From Porphyromonadaceae bacterium UBA7141 (GTDB lineage: Bacteria; Bacteroidota; Bacteroidia; Bacteroidales; Muribaculaceae), in NCBI GenBank assembly GCA_002491945.1, contig DKWX01000034.1:53872-87912 (forward strand): a DNA stretch of 34,041 nt, written 5' to 3'. Below, piece after piece: positions 1 through 8,163 of the stretch (position 1 is the first letter of the stretch; every line of letters begins with the position of its first letter). The position numbers and the translations under genes are program-made. Under the pieces are notes generated by a model. It saw nothing but the letters and a program-made list of their open reading frames with translations, ran no database searches and was not told the origin of the DNA.

Positions 1-584
1 TGGCCGTAGCCGCCTTGCTGGCGGTTCTGGCTGTAGCCGTTGTTGGGGCGCGGCTGGCCGTAGCCGTTGTTGGGGCGGGGCTGGCCGTAGCCGCCCTGCT
101 GGTTGTAGCCGCCCTGCTGACGGGGCTGGCTGTAGCCGTTGTTGGGGCGCGGCTGGCCGTAGCCACCCTGCTGGCGGGGCTGGCCATAGCCGTTATGATT
201 CTGGCGGGGCTGATACCCGTTCTGCTGGCCGTAGCCACCCTGCTGGCGGGGCTGGCCATAGCCGTTATGGTTCTGGCGGGGCTGATATCCCCCCTGCCCC
301 TGTCCGTCGCCGGACTGGCGTGTGTAGCCATTGTTGTTGCGGGGCTGATAGCCGCCTTCGCGGCGCTGATAAGGCTGGTAGCCGCCTTCGCGGCGCTGGT
401 AGGGCTGATACCCCTGCTGACGGGGCTGATAGCCGGATGCTGATGACGCATCCCCCTGGCCTTCGGAGCCGGAGGTGTTGTCGTCGGCCGACATAGGACG
501 ATAGCGGTTCTCCTGGTCGGTGGAATCAATTGATGCGTTTAAGGAACCTATGCGAGGTCTTTTAGGCTTTTTCTCTGAATCCAT
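1..584 (-). CDS. N-terminal low-complexity repeat region of a protein cut by the window edge; probably an S4-domain rRNA pseudouridine synthase (RluB-type)
   Basis: The minus-strand frame opens with ATG at 584-582 and stays open to the window edge (194 codons), so the C-terminal part is missing. Residues 1-50 are charged and start MDSEKKPKRPRIGSLNAS. From about residue 51 the protein is built of short repeats rich in Gly, Gln, Tyr, Arg, Asn and Pro, such as GYQPYQRREG and GGYGQPRPNNGY, which should be disordered and basic. No catalytic domain is visible. From general knowledge, Bacteroidales rRNA pseudouridine synthases often carry a long N-terminal tail of this type with a PRIG-like start, which is why I suggest that family. 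Another RNA-binding protein with such a tail is possible. The reading frame is well supported; the function is inference only. Confidence 0.6.
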   Translation of the reverse strand, partial: MDSEKKPKRPRIGSLNASIDSTDQENRYRPMSADDNTSGSEGQGDASSASGYQPRQQGYQPYQRREGGYQPYQRREGGYQPRNNNGYTRQSGDGQGQGGYQPRQNHNGYGQPRQQGGYGQQNGYQPRQNHNGYGQPRQQGGYGQPRPNNGYSQPRQQGGYNQQGGYGQPRPNNGYGQPRPNNGYSQNRQQGGYG

Positions 585-767
585 ATCTGTCTTTTTTTGC
601 AATCCTCTCGCACATGGCATCTCTGCCGGGACGGAGGAACTGGCTGGTGTTGTCTTATTAATTTAAGGGTATCTCTGTATTATATAATTTTATGAAATTG
701 TTTTGCTTTATATGCAAACTGTCCCTCTGCATACTCTTCCGGGTTAAAAGGGTCAGATATTTCACTG

Positions 768-775
768 CAAAGATA
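768..775 (-). promoter_or_regulatory. Possible -7 element for the minus-strand repeat protein
   Basis: The minus strand reads TATCTTTG, which fits the Bacteroidetes -7 consensus TAnnTTTG. No good -33 TTTG lies 19-21 nt upstream. It would give a leader of about 180 nt before the ATG at 584. Weak. Confidence 0.3.
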
Positions 776-782
776 ATAATAA

Positions 783-814
783 ATTGGTAAAAAGCGTAAT
801 TATTAGTAATTTTG
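783..814 (+). promoter_or_regulatory. Bacteroidetes-type promoter of the methionine operon
   Basis: ATTG at 783-786, a 20-nt spacer and TAATTTTG at 807-814 match the -33/-7 pattern of Bacteroidetes promoters. Transcription would start near 820 and leave a leader of about 75 nt before the ATG at 898. Together with the minus-strand -7 box at 768-775 this makes the 585-897 gap a divergent promoter region. Confidence 0.6.
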
Positions 815-897
815 TTTGAGATTTTTCTTTCGGCATATATCCAACAGGTCAAAATCGGACGTTTTTGGCCAATTTATTCACCTCAACACTACTCAAG

Positions 898-2091
898 ATG
901 GAGAAAAATACAGCTGCAATTCATCATATGTTTCCTCGTCCCGATCCCTATGGGGCCTTGGCAATGCCGGTCTATCATTGCCTGGCGTATGAGTTTGCCG
1001 ACCATAAGGCGATGATTGATTCTTTCACTCAGAAAAGCGATGACCCTGACTATTCGAGAGTCACTAATCCGACGGTGATTAATTTCGAACGCATGATCCG
1101 CTCTCTGTCCGGAGCGGAGGATGCCGTGGCTTTCAATTCGGGGATGGCTGCGATTTCAGCCGCCGTGATGGCTGTCGCATATGCCGGATGCCGTATTGTG
1201 ACTTCGCGCCATCTCTTCGGCAACACGTATCTGCTGCTGACGCGCACTCTGGCGCGTTTCGGTGTGGAAACGGTGCTCGTGGACCTTACCGATATCGAGG
1301 CCGTGCGTGCGGCGATGACCGCCGACACATGCTGTATCTATCTGGAGACGATTACCAATCCGCAGATGGAAGTGGCCGACATTCGAGCTTTGGCCGGCAT
1401 TGCTCATGAACACGGGGCGGCGCTGCTGGCCGACACCACGATGATTCCGTTCATCCACACGGATGCCCGGCGCCTGGGCATCGATGTGGAGATTCTGTCG
1501 AGCACCAAGTATCTCAGTGGCGGAGCCACATCGCTTGGTGGAGTGGTGATTGATTACGGCACATTCCCGGGCATATCGGCAGCTCTGCGCAAGGATATCC
1601 TGATGAATCTCGGGGGATACATGACCCCGCATGCGGCCTATATGCAGACGCTGGGAATGGAGACACTTGCCGTGCGCTATGACGCGCAGGAGAGGAATGC
1701 CGCTGAGGTGGCCCGCGCTATGGCCGCACGCGGAGATGTGGAGGTGTGCTGGCCCGGACTTCCGGGAAATCCGTTCCATCACCTTGCCTCACGCCAGTTC
1801 GGCGGGCGTTTCGGAGCGATGCTGACACTGACGCTCCCGTCGGAGGAGGCTTGTTTCCGGTGTATCGACGCGCTGCAGCTTGTGAGACGCGCCACGAATC
1901 TTTTCGACAATAAATCGCTGGCCATTCATCCGGCCAGCACTATCTTCGGCACTATCGATGAAGCGACACGCCGCGAAATGGATGTGAGCGACCGACTGAT
2001 TCGTCTGAGCATCGGTCTGGAGGATCCGGACGATATCACAGCCGACCTCAACAGGGCGCTCGACATCGCCCTTAACTCCGAACAGCAATGA
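898..2091 (+). CDS. Cys/Met-metabolism PLP-dependent enzyme (transsulfuration family, sulfhydrylase/lyase type)
   Basis: The 397-residue protein matches the cystathionine gamma-synthase/gamma-lyase/O-acetylhomoserine sulfhydrylase/methionine gamma-lyase superfamily in length and motifs: YSRVTNPT at 52-59, SGMAAIS at 81-87, and the PLP-lysine motif SSTKY with K204. I chose the ATG at 898. The frame can be extended to a TTG at 865, but that would add an atypical N-terminus. The stop overlaps the next gene by 4 nt (ATGA), and metF and metH follow, so a role in making or recycling homocysteine or methionine is likely. Motifs alone do not separate sulfhydrylase, synthase and lyase activities, so I give no symbol. 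Confidence 0.88.
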   Translation: MEKNTAAIHHMFPRPDPYGALAMPVYHCLAYEFADHKAMIDSFTQKSDDPDYSRVTNPTVINFERMIRSLSGAEDAVAFNSGMAAISAAVMAVAYAGCRIVTSRHLFGNTYLLLTRTLARFGVETVLVDLTDIEAVRAAMTADTCCIYLETITNPQMEVADIRALAGIAHEHGAALLADTTMIPFIHTDARRLGIDVEILSSTKYLSGGATSLGGVVIDYGTFPGISAALRKDILMNLGGYMTPHAAYMQTLGMETLAVRYDAQERNAAEVARAMAARGDVEVCWPGLPGNPFHHLASRQFGGRFGAMLTLTLPSEEACFRCIDALQLVRRATNLFDNKSLAIHPASTIFGTIDEATRREMDVSDRLIRLSIGLEDPDDITADLNRALDIALNSEQQ

Positions 2092-3272
2092 CCTACGATT
2101 TCGACCGACACATAGACCGCCGGGGGTCGGGAGCCCTGAAGTATGACGCGCTGCAGGAGCGTTATGGCGATGCCTCGCTGCTGCCGTTATGGGTGGCGGA
2201 TATGGATTTCGCCACACCCCCGTTTATTATAGACGCACTGCGCTCCCGTCTGGACCATCCGGTGATGGGATATACGGTGGAGCCGGCCGATTATCGCCGG
2301 TCCATCATCGACTGGCTGCGCGAGCTGCACGGCGTGGAGGTGCGACCGGAATGGATTTCGTATATACCAGGGATTGTAAAGGGTATCGGACTGGCCATCA
2401 ATTGCTTTACGGAGCCGGGCGACAAGGTGGTGATTATGCCGCCGGTGTATCATCCGTTCAGGATGGTGCCTGAGGCCAATGGGCGACAGGTGGTGTGGAA
2501 TCCTCTTCGCGAATTGCCCGGCGGCAGGTATGAAATTGATTTCGATAATCTGGAGAATGTATGTGCTGAGCAATCCTGCCGGATGCTGATTCTGTCGAGT
2601 CCTCATAATCCGGCCGGCATCGCCTGGAGCCCCGACACACTGCGCAGGCTGGCTGATTTATGTGCCGCCAGCGGCATTATGGTCATATCCGACGAGATAC
2701 ATTCGGAAATGCTGCTGCACGGACGGAAGCATGTGCCGTTCTATGCCGTGTCGGAGAGCGCACGATGCAATTCGATTACGTTTGCGGCGCCGTCGAAGAC
2801 TTTTAATATTGCCGGAATCGTGAGTTCGTATGCAATCGTGCCCGACGACAGTCTGCGTCGGCGTTTCTATGGATTCCTGAATGCCAGCGAACTCGACGAG
2901 CCTCCCCTATTCTCCCCTTTGGCCACTATCGCGGCCTACCGCGAAGGCGCGAAGTGGCGTCGGCAGATGCTGGAATATGTGGAGGGGAATATCGCGGCGG
3001 TGTGCGGGTTCTGCGCCGCGCACATGCCGCGCATCAAGGCTCTGGAGCCTGACGCGAGTTTCCTGGTATGGCTCGATTGCCGTGGCCTACAGATGAATCA
3101 TGAGGAACTGAATGATTTCTTCTGTCGTGAATGCCGTCTGGCTCTCAACGACGGGGAGATGTTCGGTCCCGGCGGCCGGGGATTCATGCGTCTGAATGTC
3201 GGTGCGCCGCGCGCGCTGATTATGGACGCGCTTGAACGGATTCGTGCCGCCTACAACCGACTTAATTACTGA
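2088..3272 (+). CDS. MalY/PatB-type pyridoxal-phosphate C-S lyase (cystathionine beta-lyase-like aminotransferase fold)
   Basis: This 394-residue fold-type I PLP enzyme starts MTYDFDRHIDRRGSGALKYD, a signature opening of the MalY/PatB family. It shows PLWVADMDF at 33-41, HNPAG at 173-177, SDEIHS at 201-206, and PSKTFN with the Schiff-base lysine K237. A conserved Arg in GFMRLN near the C-terminus should bind the substrate carboxylate. Family members split cystathionine to homocysteine, pyruvate and ammonia, which suits its position directly before metF and metH. The start codon overlaps the upstream stop (ATGA), implying translational coupling. Some homologues act as general cysteine-S-conjugate lyases, so substrate choice is inference. 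Confidence 0.9.
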   Translation: MTYDFDRHIDRRGSGALKYDALQERYGDASLLPLWVADMDFATPPFIIDALRSRLDHPVMGYTVEPADYRRSIIDWLRELHGVEVRPEWISYIPGIVKGIGLAINCFTEPGDKVVIMPPVYHPFRMVPEANGRQVVWNPLRELPGGRYEIDFDNLENVCAEQSCRMLILSSPHNPAGIAWSPDTLRRLADLCAASGIMVISDEIHSEMLLHGRKHVPFYAVSESARCNSITFAAPSKTFNIAGIVSSYAIVPDDSLRRRFYGFLNASELDEPPLFSPLATIAAYREGAKWRRQMLEYVEGNIAAVCGFCAAHMPRIKALEPDASFLVWLDCRGLQMNHEELNDFFCRECRLALNDGEMFGPGGRGFMRLNVGAPRALIMDALERIRAAYNRLNY

Positions 3273-3295
3273 CCAATCATTAATATAACTGAATT

Positions 3296-4255
3296 ATGAG
3301 TGTAAATGAAGCAATTGCCGCAGGGCGCCGGGAGCGCCCGCAGTTCTCGTTTGAGATTCTGCCGCCGCTGAAAGGCAACAGTGTCTTCAAGGTGTATCAC
3401 ATCATCGACCGTCTGAAGGATTTCGATCCGGCGTATATCAATATCACGTCGCATCACAGTGAGTATGTATATAAGGAACAGCCCGACGGCAGTCTCCGCC
3501 GTGTGAGCGTGCGCAAGCGCCCGGGCACAGTGGCCATCGCGGCCGCGATACAGAACAAGTATGGAATTCAGGCCGTGCCGCATATCATCTGCAAGGGGTT
3601 CTCGAAGGAGGAGACTGAGTATGCGCTGCTCGACCTCAACTTCCTCGGCATCCAGAATCTGTTTCTGCTGCGCGGCGACTGCAAGTCGCTTGAGACGATG
3701 CAGCAGAATCCGGAAATCTATCACGACCATGCCACCGACCTGCAGGCCCAGGTGAATCTATTCAATCAGGGATATTCGCTCGACGGCACTCGCATACAGG
3801 GTATCGAGACTCCCTTTACCTATGGGATGGCCTGTTATCCGGAGAAGCATGAGGAGGCTCCTAACATGGCGTCGGATATCTATTGGGCCAAGAAAAAGGT
3901 CGATGCCGGCGCGTCGTATCTGGTGACGCAGATGTTTTTCGACAATCGGAAATATTTTGATTTTGTGAAACGATGCCGCAAGGCGGGTATCAATGTGCCG
4001 ATTATCCCCGGAATCAAGCCTATCGTGTTTGCCAATCAGCTGAATGTGCTGCCGAGAGTGTTCCGCACTGACCTGCCCGAAGAGCTGGCCGACTCACTGT
4101 TGAAATGCCGCACTGATGAGGAGGTGCGCGAAGTGGGTGTGGAATGGAGCATCGCCCAATGCCGCGGACTCATTGAAGGGGGCGTCGATGCTCTGCATTT
4201 CTATACGTTTCTTGCCTCCGACTCGGTGAGACGTGTGGCGGAAGCCATTTTCTGA
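3296..4255 (+). CDS. metF: 5,10-methylenetetrahydrofolate reductase
   Basis: The protein is 319 residues, close to the usual MetF length, and should form a single FAD-binding TIM barrel. Visible motifs are FSFEILPP at 17-24 with the catalytic-type Glu20, LLRGD at 124-128, ACYPEKH at 179-185, and TQMFFDN at 211-217. It reduces methylene-THF to 5-methyl-THF, the methyl donor for the MetH encoded next. It begins 23 nt after the C-S lyase stop, so it is probably cotranscribed. The ATG at 3296 puts the first conserved strand at the expected distance from the N-terminus. Confidence 0.95.
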   Translation: MSVNEAIAAGRRERPQFSFEILPPLKGNSVFKVYHIIDRLKDFDPAYINITSHHSEYVYKEQPDGSLRRVSVRKRPGTVAIAAAIQNKYGIQAVPHIICKGFSKEETEYALLDLNFLGIQNLFLLRGDCKSLETMQQNPEIYHDHATDLQAQVNLFNQGYSLDGTRIQGIETPFTYGMACYPEKHEEAPNMASDIYWAKKKVDAGASYLVTQMFFDNRKYFDFVKRCRKAGINVPIIPGIKPIVFANQLNVLPRVFRTDLPEELADSLLKCRTDEEVREVGVEWSIAQCRGLIEGGVDALHFYTFLASDSVRRVAEAIF

Positions 4256-4362
4256 TCTGTTTTTATCGTTGCAAGCGGATTACGGTTCCGGCAGGCCCGC
4301 CATCTGCGCGCACCGGCCGGATACAGACGTAACCGAATAATGACCAAGCACTTATCAATAGA

Positions 4363-7300
4363 GTGAATACATGTAGTTTTGAGGAAGCTCTGCGCCATCG
4401 GATTCTTGTGCTCGATGGCGCCATGGGCACCATGATACAGCGGCATGACCTTTCGGAGGATGATTTCCGGGGGGCTCTTGATCCGGCTCCGGGCATACGC
4501 CTGAAGGGATGCAATGACGTGTTGTCGCTGACACGCCCGGATGTGATTCGCGGCATACACCGCGCCTATATAGAGGCCGGCGCCGATATTATTGAGACAA
4601 ATTCGTTCAATGCCAATGCAGTGTCGCTGGCGGAATATGGACTGACGCCGATGGTAGCGGAAATCAACCGTGCGGCGGCATCTCTGGCCCGCGAAGAGGC
4701 GGATGCGGAGATGTATCGATCCGGACGCCGTGTGTGGGTGGCCGGATCTGTCGGGCCTTCAAATGTGGCGCTGAGTATAGCGGGGGACGGCGGTGATGTG
4801 TCGTTTGATTCGATGGCCGAGGCTTATGCCTGCCAGTGCGCCGCACTTATTGCCGGAGGTGCCGACCTGATTCTACTGGAGACGATTTTCGACACTCTTA
4901 ATGCCAAGGCGGCAATCAATGGGGCCAGGCGTGCGATAGGTGAATCCGGCCTCTCGGTGCCGCTGATGCTTTCGGTTACGCTCACGGAGCAGGGACGCAC
5001 ACTGTCGGGACAGACTGTCGGGGCGTTCATCGATTCGGTGAGCCATGCAGGAGCGGTGAGCATCGGTCTCAACTGCGGGTTCGGAGCCGTGGGGATGGAG
5101 CCGTGGCTGCGTCAGCTCCAGGATGCCCCCTGCTTCATCTCTCTGCATCCTAATGCGGGACTGCCCGATGAACTGGGACGCTATACTGAAACCCCGGAAG
5201 TGATGGCGGCCACTATGCGACGATATCTTGAGGCCGGAATGCTGAATATAGCAGGAGGATGCTGCGGCACGACACCTGAGCATATCCGAGCCATCGCCGA
5301 TGCGGCAAGGGATATCGCTCCGCGCATCGTGCCCGGACATGATGACTCTTTGATGCATCTGTCGGGACTTGAAAGCTGCCACGTTTCCTCCGGTTCGGGA
5401 TTCATCAAGGTCGGCGAACGATGCAATGTGGCGGGGAGCCGGAAGTTTCTGCGTCTTGTCAATGAGGGCAGACTCCCGGAGGCGCTTGAGGTGGCCGCCG
5501 CCCAGGTGGGCAAGGGCGCCAGAGTCCTGGATGTGAATATGGACGACGGGATGCTCGATGCCCCGGCTGAAATGGAGAAGTTTGTGACGCTGCTCGGGGC
5601 GGATGCGGTCACTTCGCCGCTGCCGGTGATGATCGATTCGTCAGATATGGAGGTCATACGCCGTGCGCTGCGCCGCATACAGGGGCGCCCTATCGTGAAT
5701 TCGATCTCGCTCAAGGGGGGTGAGGAGGCTTTTCTTGACCATGCCCGCGAAATCCGCAGTCTGGGGGGTGCTGTGGTGGTGATGGCTTTCGATGAGAAGG
5801 GACAGGCCACTGATTTCGACCGGCGTGTGGAGATATGCTCCCAGGCCTACCGGCTGCTGACGCAGGAGGCGGGATTCCGGGGATGCGATATTGTGTTTGA
5901 CCCTAATGTGCTGACCATAGCCACCGGTGTGGCTGACCACGACCGGTATGCGCTCGATTTCCTTGAGGCTGTAGAGTGGATCAAGTCTAATCTGCCGGGA
6001 GCGAAGGTGAGCGGCGGGGTGAGCAATCTGTCGTTCGCTTTCCGTGGCCACGACCGTCTGCGTGAGGCGATGCACACGGTGTTTCTGCATCATGCGATAC
6101 TTCGCGGTATGGATATGGCTATCGTGAATCCGGCTACGTCTACCGATATATCGACTGTGGCTCCGGATGTGCGCGAGGCTGTGGAGGATCTGATTTTCTG
6201 CCGCCGCGCCGATGCCACCGACCGCCTTCTGGAGATTGCGGCGCGTATGCGTGAGGAGGCCGAGCATCGTAAGGCCGCCGCCGGAGCCTCGCCTGCGGCT
6301 GCAAAGAAGGCTCCCGCTGCGGCTGCCCCTACGATCGGGGCGCTGGTGGAGAAGGGTCTTGATATGGGTATCGAGCCGCTGCTTGACGAGGCGCTGGCTG
6401 TCTCGGGAAGCGCGATGCAGGTGGTAAAGGGGCCGCTGATGGAGGCGATGCAGAAGGTGGGTGATGAGTTCGGCGCAGGCCGGATGTTCCTGCCGCAGGT
6501 GGTGCGCTCGGCTTCGGTGATGAAGCGGGCCATAGAGTATCTTACTCCGGCCCTGGAGGCTGAGGCTGCCGCACGTGGAGCTGACGACTCTTCGGCGGGC
6601 GAGAAGTTTGTGCTTGCCACGGTGAAGGGGGATGTGCATGATATCGGTAAGAATATCGTGGGGGTGATTCTGCGTTGCAGCGGGTTTGAGGTGATTGATC
6701 TGGGGGTGATGGTGGAGCCGTCGGCTATTCTGGAGGCTGTGAAGCGCAATGGCGCGAGGTTTCTGGGTCTTAGCGGGCTGATCACTCCGTCGCTTTCGGA
6801 GATGTGCGAGGTGGCTGCGATGCTTGAGCGCGAGGGGCTTAAGGATGTGAATCTGTTTGTGGGGGGAGCCACTACTTCCGACCTCCATACTGCCGTAAAA
6901 ATCGCCCCTCTCTTCCACGGGCTTACGCTGCATACGCGTGATGCGGCGCAGTTGCCGCCGCTGGCGGCGGCTTTGGCCGACCCTGCCCGTCGCGAGGCGG
7001 AGGCCGAGCGTCTTGCAGACTCACAGGAGGCGCTGCGCGAGGATTTCCGCCGCCGTCAGGAGCAGCGGGCCGAGGGGCCGACGCCGCAGGTGGCGCGCCC
7101 GGAGGCAGTGCCCCCTGTGGCGGCTCCGCGCCATCCGGGTCTGACCGACCTTAAGGTAAGTATCGCGGATATCGTGCCGCTTATCAATTGGCGGGCGTTT
7201 CTGCATACGTGGGGACTCTCCCCCGCTCTGGCTGCTGCGGCGCTGAGTGATGATGACCGATCACAGGGAGCGCCGGCATGTGAATGCGGCATTCCGCATC

Positions 7301-8019
7301 ATCACCATCCGGCACCGCATGCTTCGGGTCATGACCCGAAGGCTCTTGACGAGGCCCGGCGACTGATTCGCGATGCGCGGGCAATGCTGGGCGAACTGGA
7401 GACTCTTGATGTGCGCATCGATGCGCGTGTGATGCTGCTTCCGGCGCGTCGTGAGGGGGATGATATCGTGATTCGCGATGCCAATGGGGAGCAGGTGGTG
7501 ATTCCTACGCTGCGGCGCGAGGATGCTCCGGCTTTGGCGATGGCTGATTTTCTGTCGGACCGGGAGGATGACTGGGTGGGTCTGTTTGCCGTCACGGCGC
7601 GCCGGGCGCTTGAGGCGCTGACGGTGCGCGACGGTTCTTACCGCCATATGCTGCTGCAGAGTCTGGCCGACCGGCTTGTGGAGGGGGCCACGGAGTGGAT
7701 GCATTCTTATGAACATGAGTCGCTGCATGGACTTGACACGCCGAGGAGAATCCGCCCGGCTATCGGGTATCCGTCGCTCCCCGATCAGTCGCTGGTGTTC
7801 GTGACCGACCGGCTACTGCATTATTCCGAACTCGGGATACAGCTCACCGGAAATGGAGCACTCTACCCTTCGGCCACTACGACCGGTCTGATTTTCGCTG
7901 CTCCGGGAAGCCGCTATTTTGAAATAGGCCGTCTGGGCGAGGGTGCGCTGTCTGACTATGCCCGTCGTCGCGGACTGACCCCGGAGCGTCTGAAGGCTCT
8001 TCTCCCCTCCTGTTTCTGA
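4363..8019 (+). CDS. metH: Cobalamin-dependent methionine synthase, full length with AdoMet reactivation domain
   Basis: The 1218 residues cover all four MetH modules. The homocysteine domain (about 1-320) has zinc cysteines C238, C300 and C301. A pterin domain follows (about 345-600). The cap and B12 domain (about 655-870) has DVHDIG with axial ligand H759 and the FVGGATTS loop. The AdoMet activation domain (about 920-1218) has RPAIGYP at 1131-1137. An Ala-rich linker lies at 637-656. Translation appears to start at GTG 4363. The ATG at 4340 is out of frame, and the next in-frame ATG (4423) would cut off the conserved N-terminal strand. The activation domain carries a Cys/His-rich stretch at 973-990 that I do not recognise from E. 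coli MetH. It transfers methyl from methyl-THF to homocysteine and depends on B12, linking it to the btuB-btuG pair at 12.8-16.1 kb. Confidence 0.96.
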   Translation: MNTCSFEEALRHRILVLDGAMGTMIQRHDLSEDDFRGALDPAPGIRLKGCNDVLSLTRPDVIRGIHRAYIEAGADIIETNSFNANAVSLAEYGLTPMVAEINRAAASLAREEADAEMYRSGRRVWVAGSVGPSNVALSIAGDGGDVSFDSMAEAYACQCAALIAGGADLILLETIFDTLNAKAAINGARRAIGESGLSVPLMLSVTLTEQGRTLSGQTVGAFIDSVSHAGAVSIGLNCGFGAVGMEPWLRQLQDAPCFISLHPNAGLPDELGRYTETPEVMAATMRRYLEAGMLNIAGGCCGTTPEHIRAIADAARDIAPRIVPGHDDSLMHLSGLESCHVSSGSGFIKVGERCNVAGSRKFLRLVNEGRLPEALEVAAAQVGKGARVLDVNMDDGMLDAPAEMEKFVTLLGADAVTSPLPVMIDSSDMEVIRRALRRIQGRPIVNSISLKGGEEAFLDHAREIRSLGGAVVVMAFDEKGQATDFDRRVEICSQAYRLLTQEAGFRGCDIVFDPNVLTIATGVADHDRYALDFLEAVEWIKSNLPGAKVSGGVSNLSFAFRGHDRLREAMHTVFLHHAILRGMDMAIVNPATSTDISTVAPDVREAVEDLIFCRRADATDRLLEIAARMREEAEHRKAAAGASPAAAKKAPAAAAPTIGALVEKGLDMGIEPLLDEALAVSGSAMQVVKGPLMEAMQKVGDEFGAGRMFLPQVVRSASVMKRAIEYLTPALEAEAAARGADDSSAGEKFVLATVKGDVHDIGKNIVGVILRCSGFEVIDLGVMVEPSAILEAVKRNGARFLGLSGLITPSLSEMCEVAAMLEREGLKDVNLFVGGATTSDLHTAVKIAPLFHGLTLHTRDAAQLPPLAAALADPARREAEAERLADSQEALREDFRRRQEQRAEGPTPQVARPEAVPPVAAPRHPGLTDLKVSIADIVPLINWRAFLHTWGLSPALAAAALSDDDRSQGAPACECGIPHHHHPAPHASGHDPKALDEARRLIRDARAMLGELETLDVRIDARVMLLPARREGDDIVIRDANGEQVVIPTLRREDAPALAMADFLSDREDDWVGLFAVTARRALEALTVRDGSYRHMLLQSLADRLVEGATEWMHSYEHESLHGLDTPRRIRPAIGYPSLPDQSLVFVTDRLLHYSELGIQLTGNGALYPSATTTGLIFAAPGSRYFEIGRLGEGALSDYARRRGLTPERLKALLPSCF

Positions 8020-8038
8020 ACCGTTCCAGTACCCTTAC

Positions 8039-8098
8039 ATATAATCCACCCCTCCGGCTCCGCAGTGAGGCTGCGCTTGCCGGAGGGGTGGATTATAT
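8039..8098. terminator. Bidirectional terminator hairpin between metH and the convergent barrel gene
   Basis: A perfect 20-bp inverted repeat (8039-8058 with 8079-8098) flanks a 20-nt loop. The outer part of the stem is A/T-rich and the inner part is CCACCCCTCCGGC, so it can act on both strands. It sits 19 nt after the metH stop and 65 nt after the end of the minus-strand gene that stops at 8164. Confidence 0.85.
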
Positions 8099-8163
8099 CC
8101 GGGCGTGCCGCCTTAGGATATTGCGCGTGCAATATTTACTGCAGGTACGGCAGCGGGCGGGGG

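Noticed and set aside
15..443. Plus-strand hydrophobic repeat frame rich in Ala, Val, Leu and Gly
   Set aside because: It is the antisense of the Gly/Gln/Tyr/Arg repeat protein. The minus-strand frame has a proper N-terminus and extends beyond it, while this one merely reflects the repeat.
658..852. Minus-strand 64-codon frame in the first intergenic region
   Set aside because: It lies across the divergent promoter boxes, has no recognisable content and is AT-driven.
585..897. SAM riboswitch ahead of the methionine operon
   Set aside because: The predicted leader is only about 75 nt and shows no stem set resembling a SAM aptamer.
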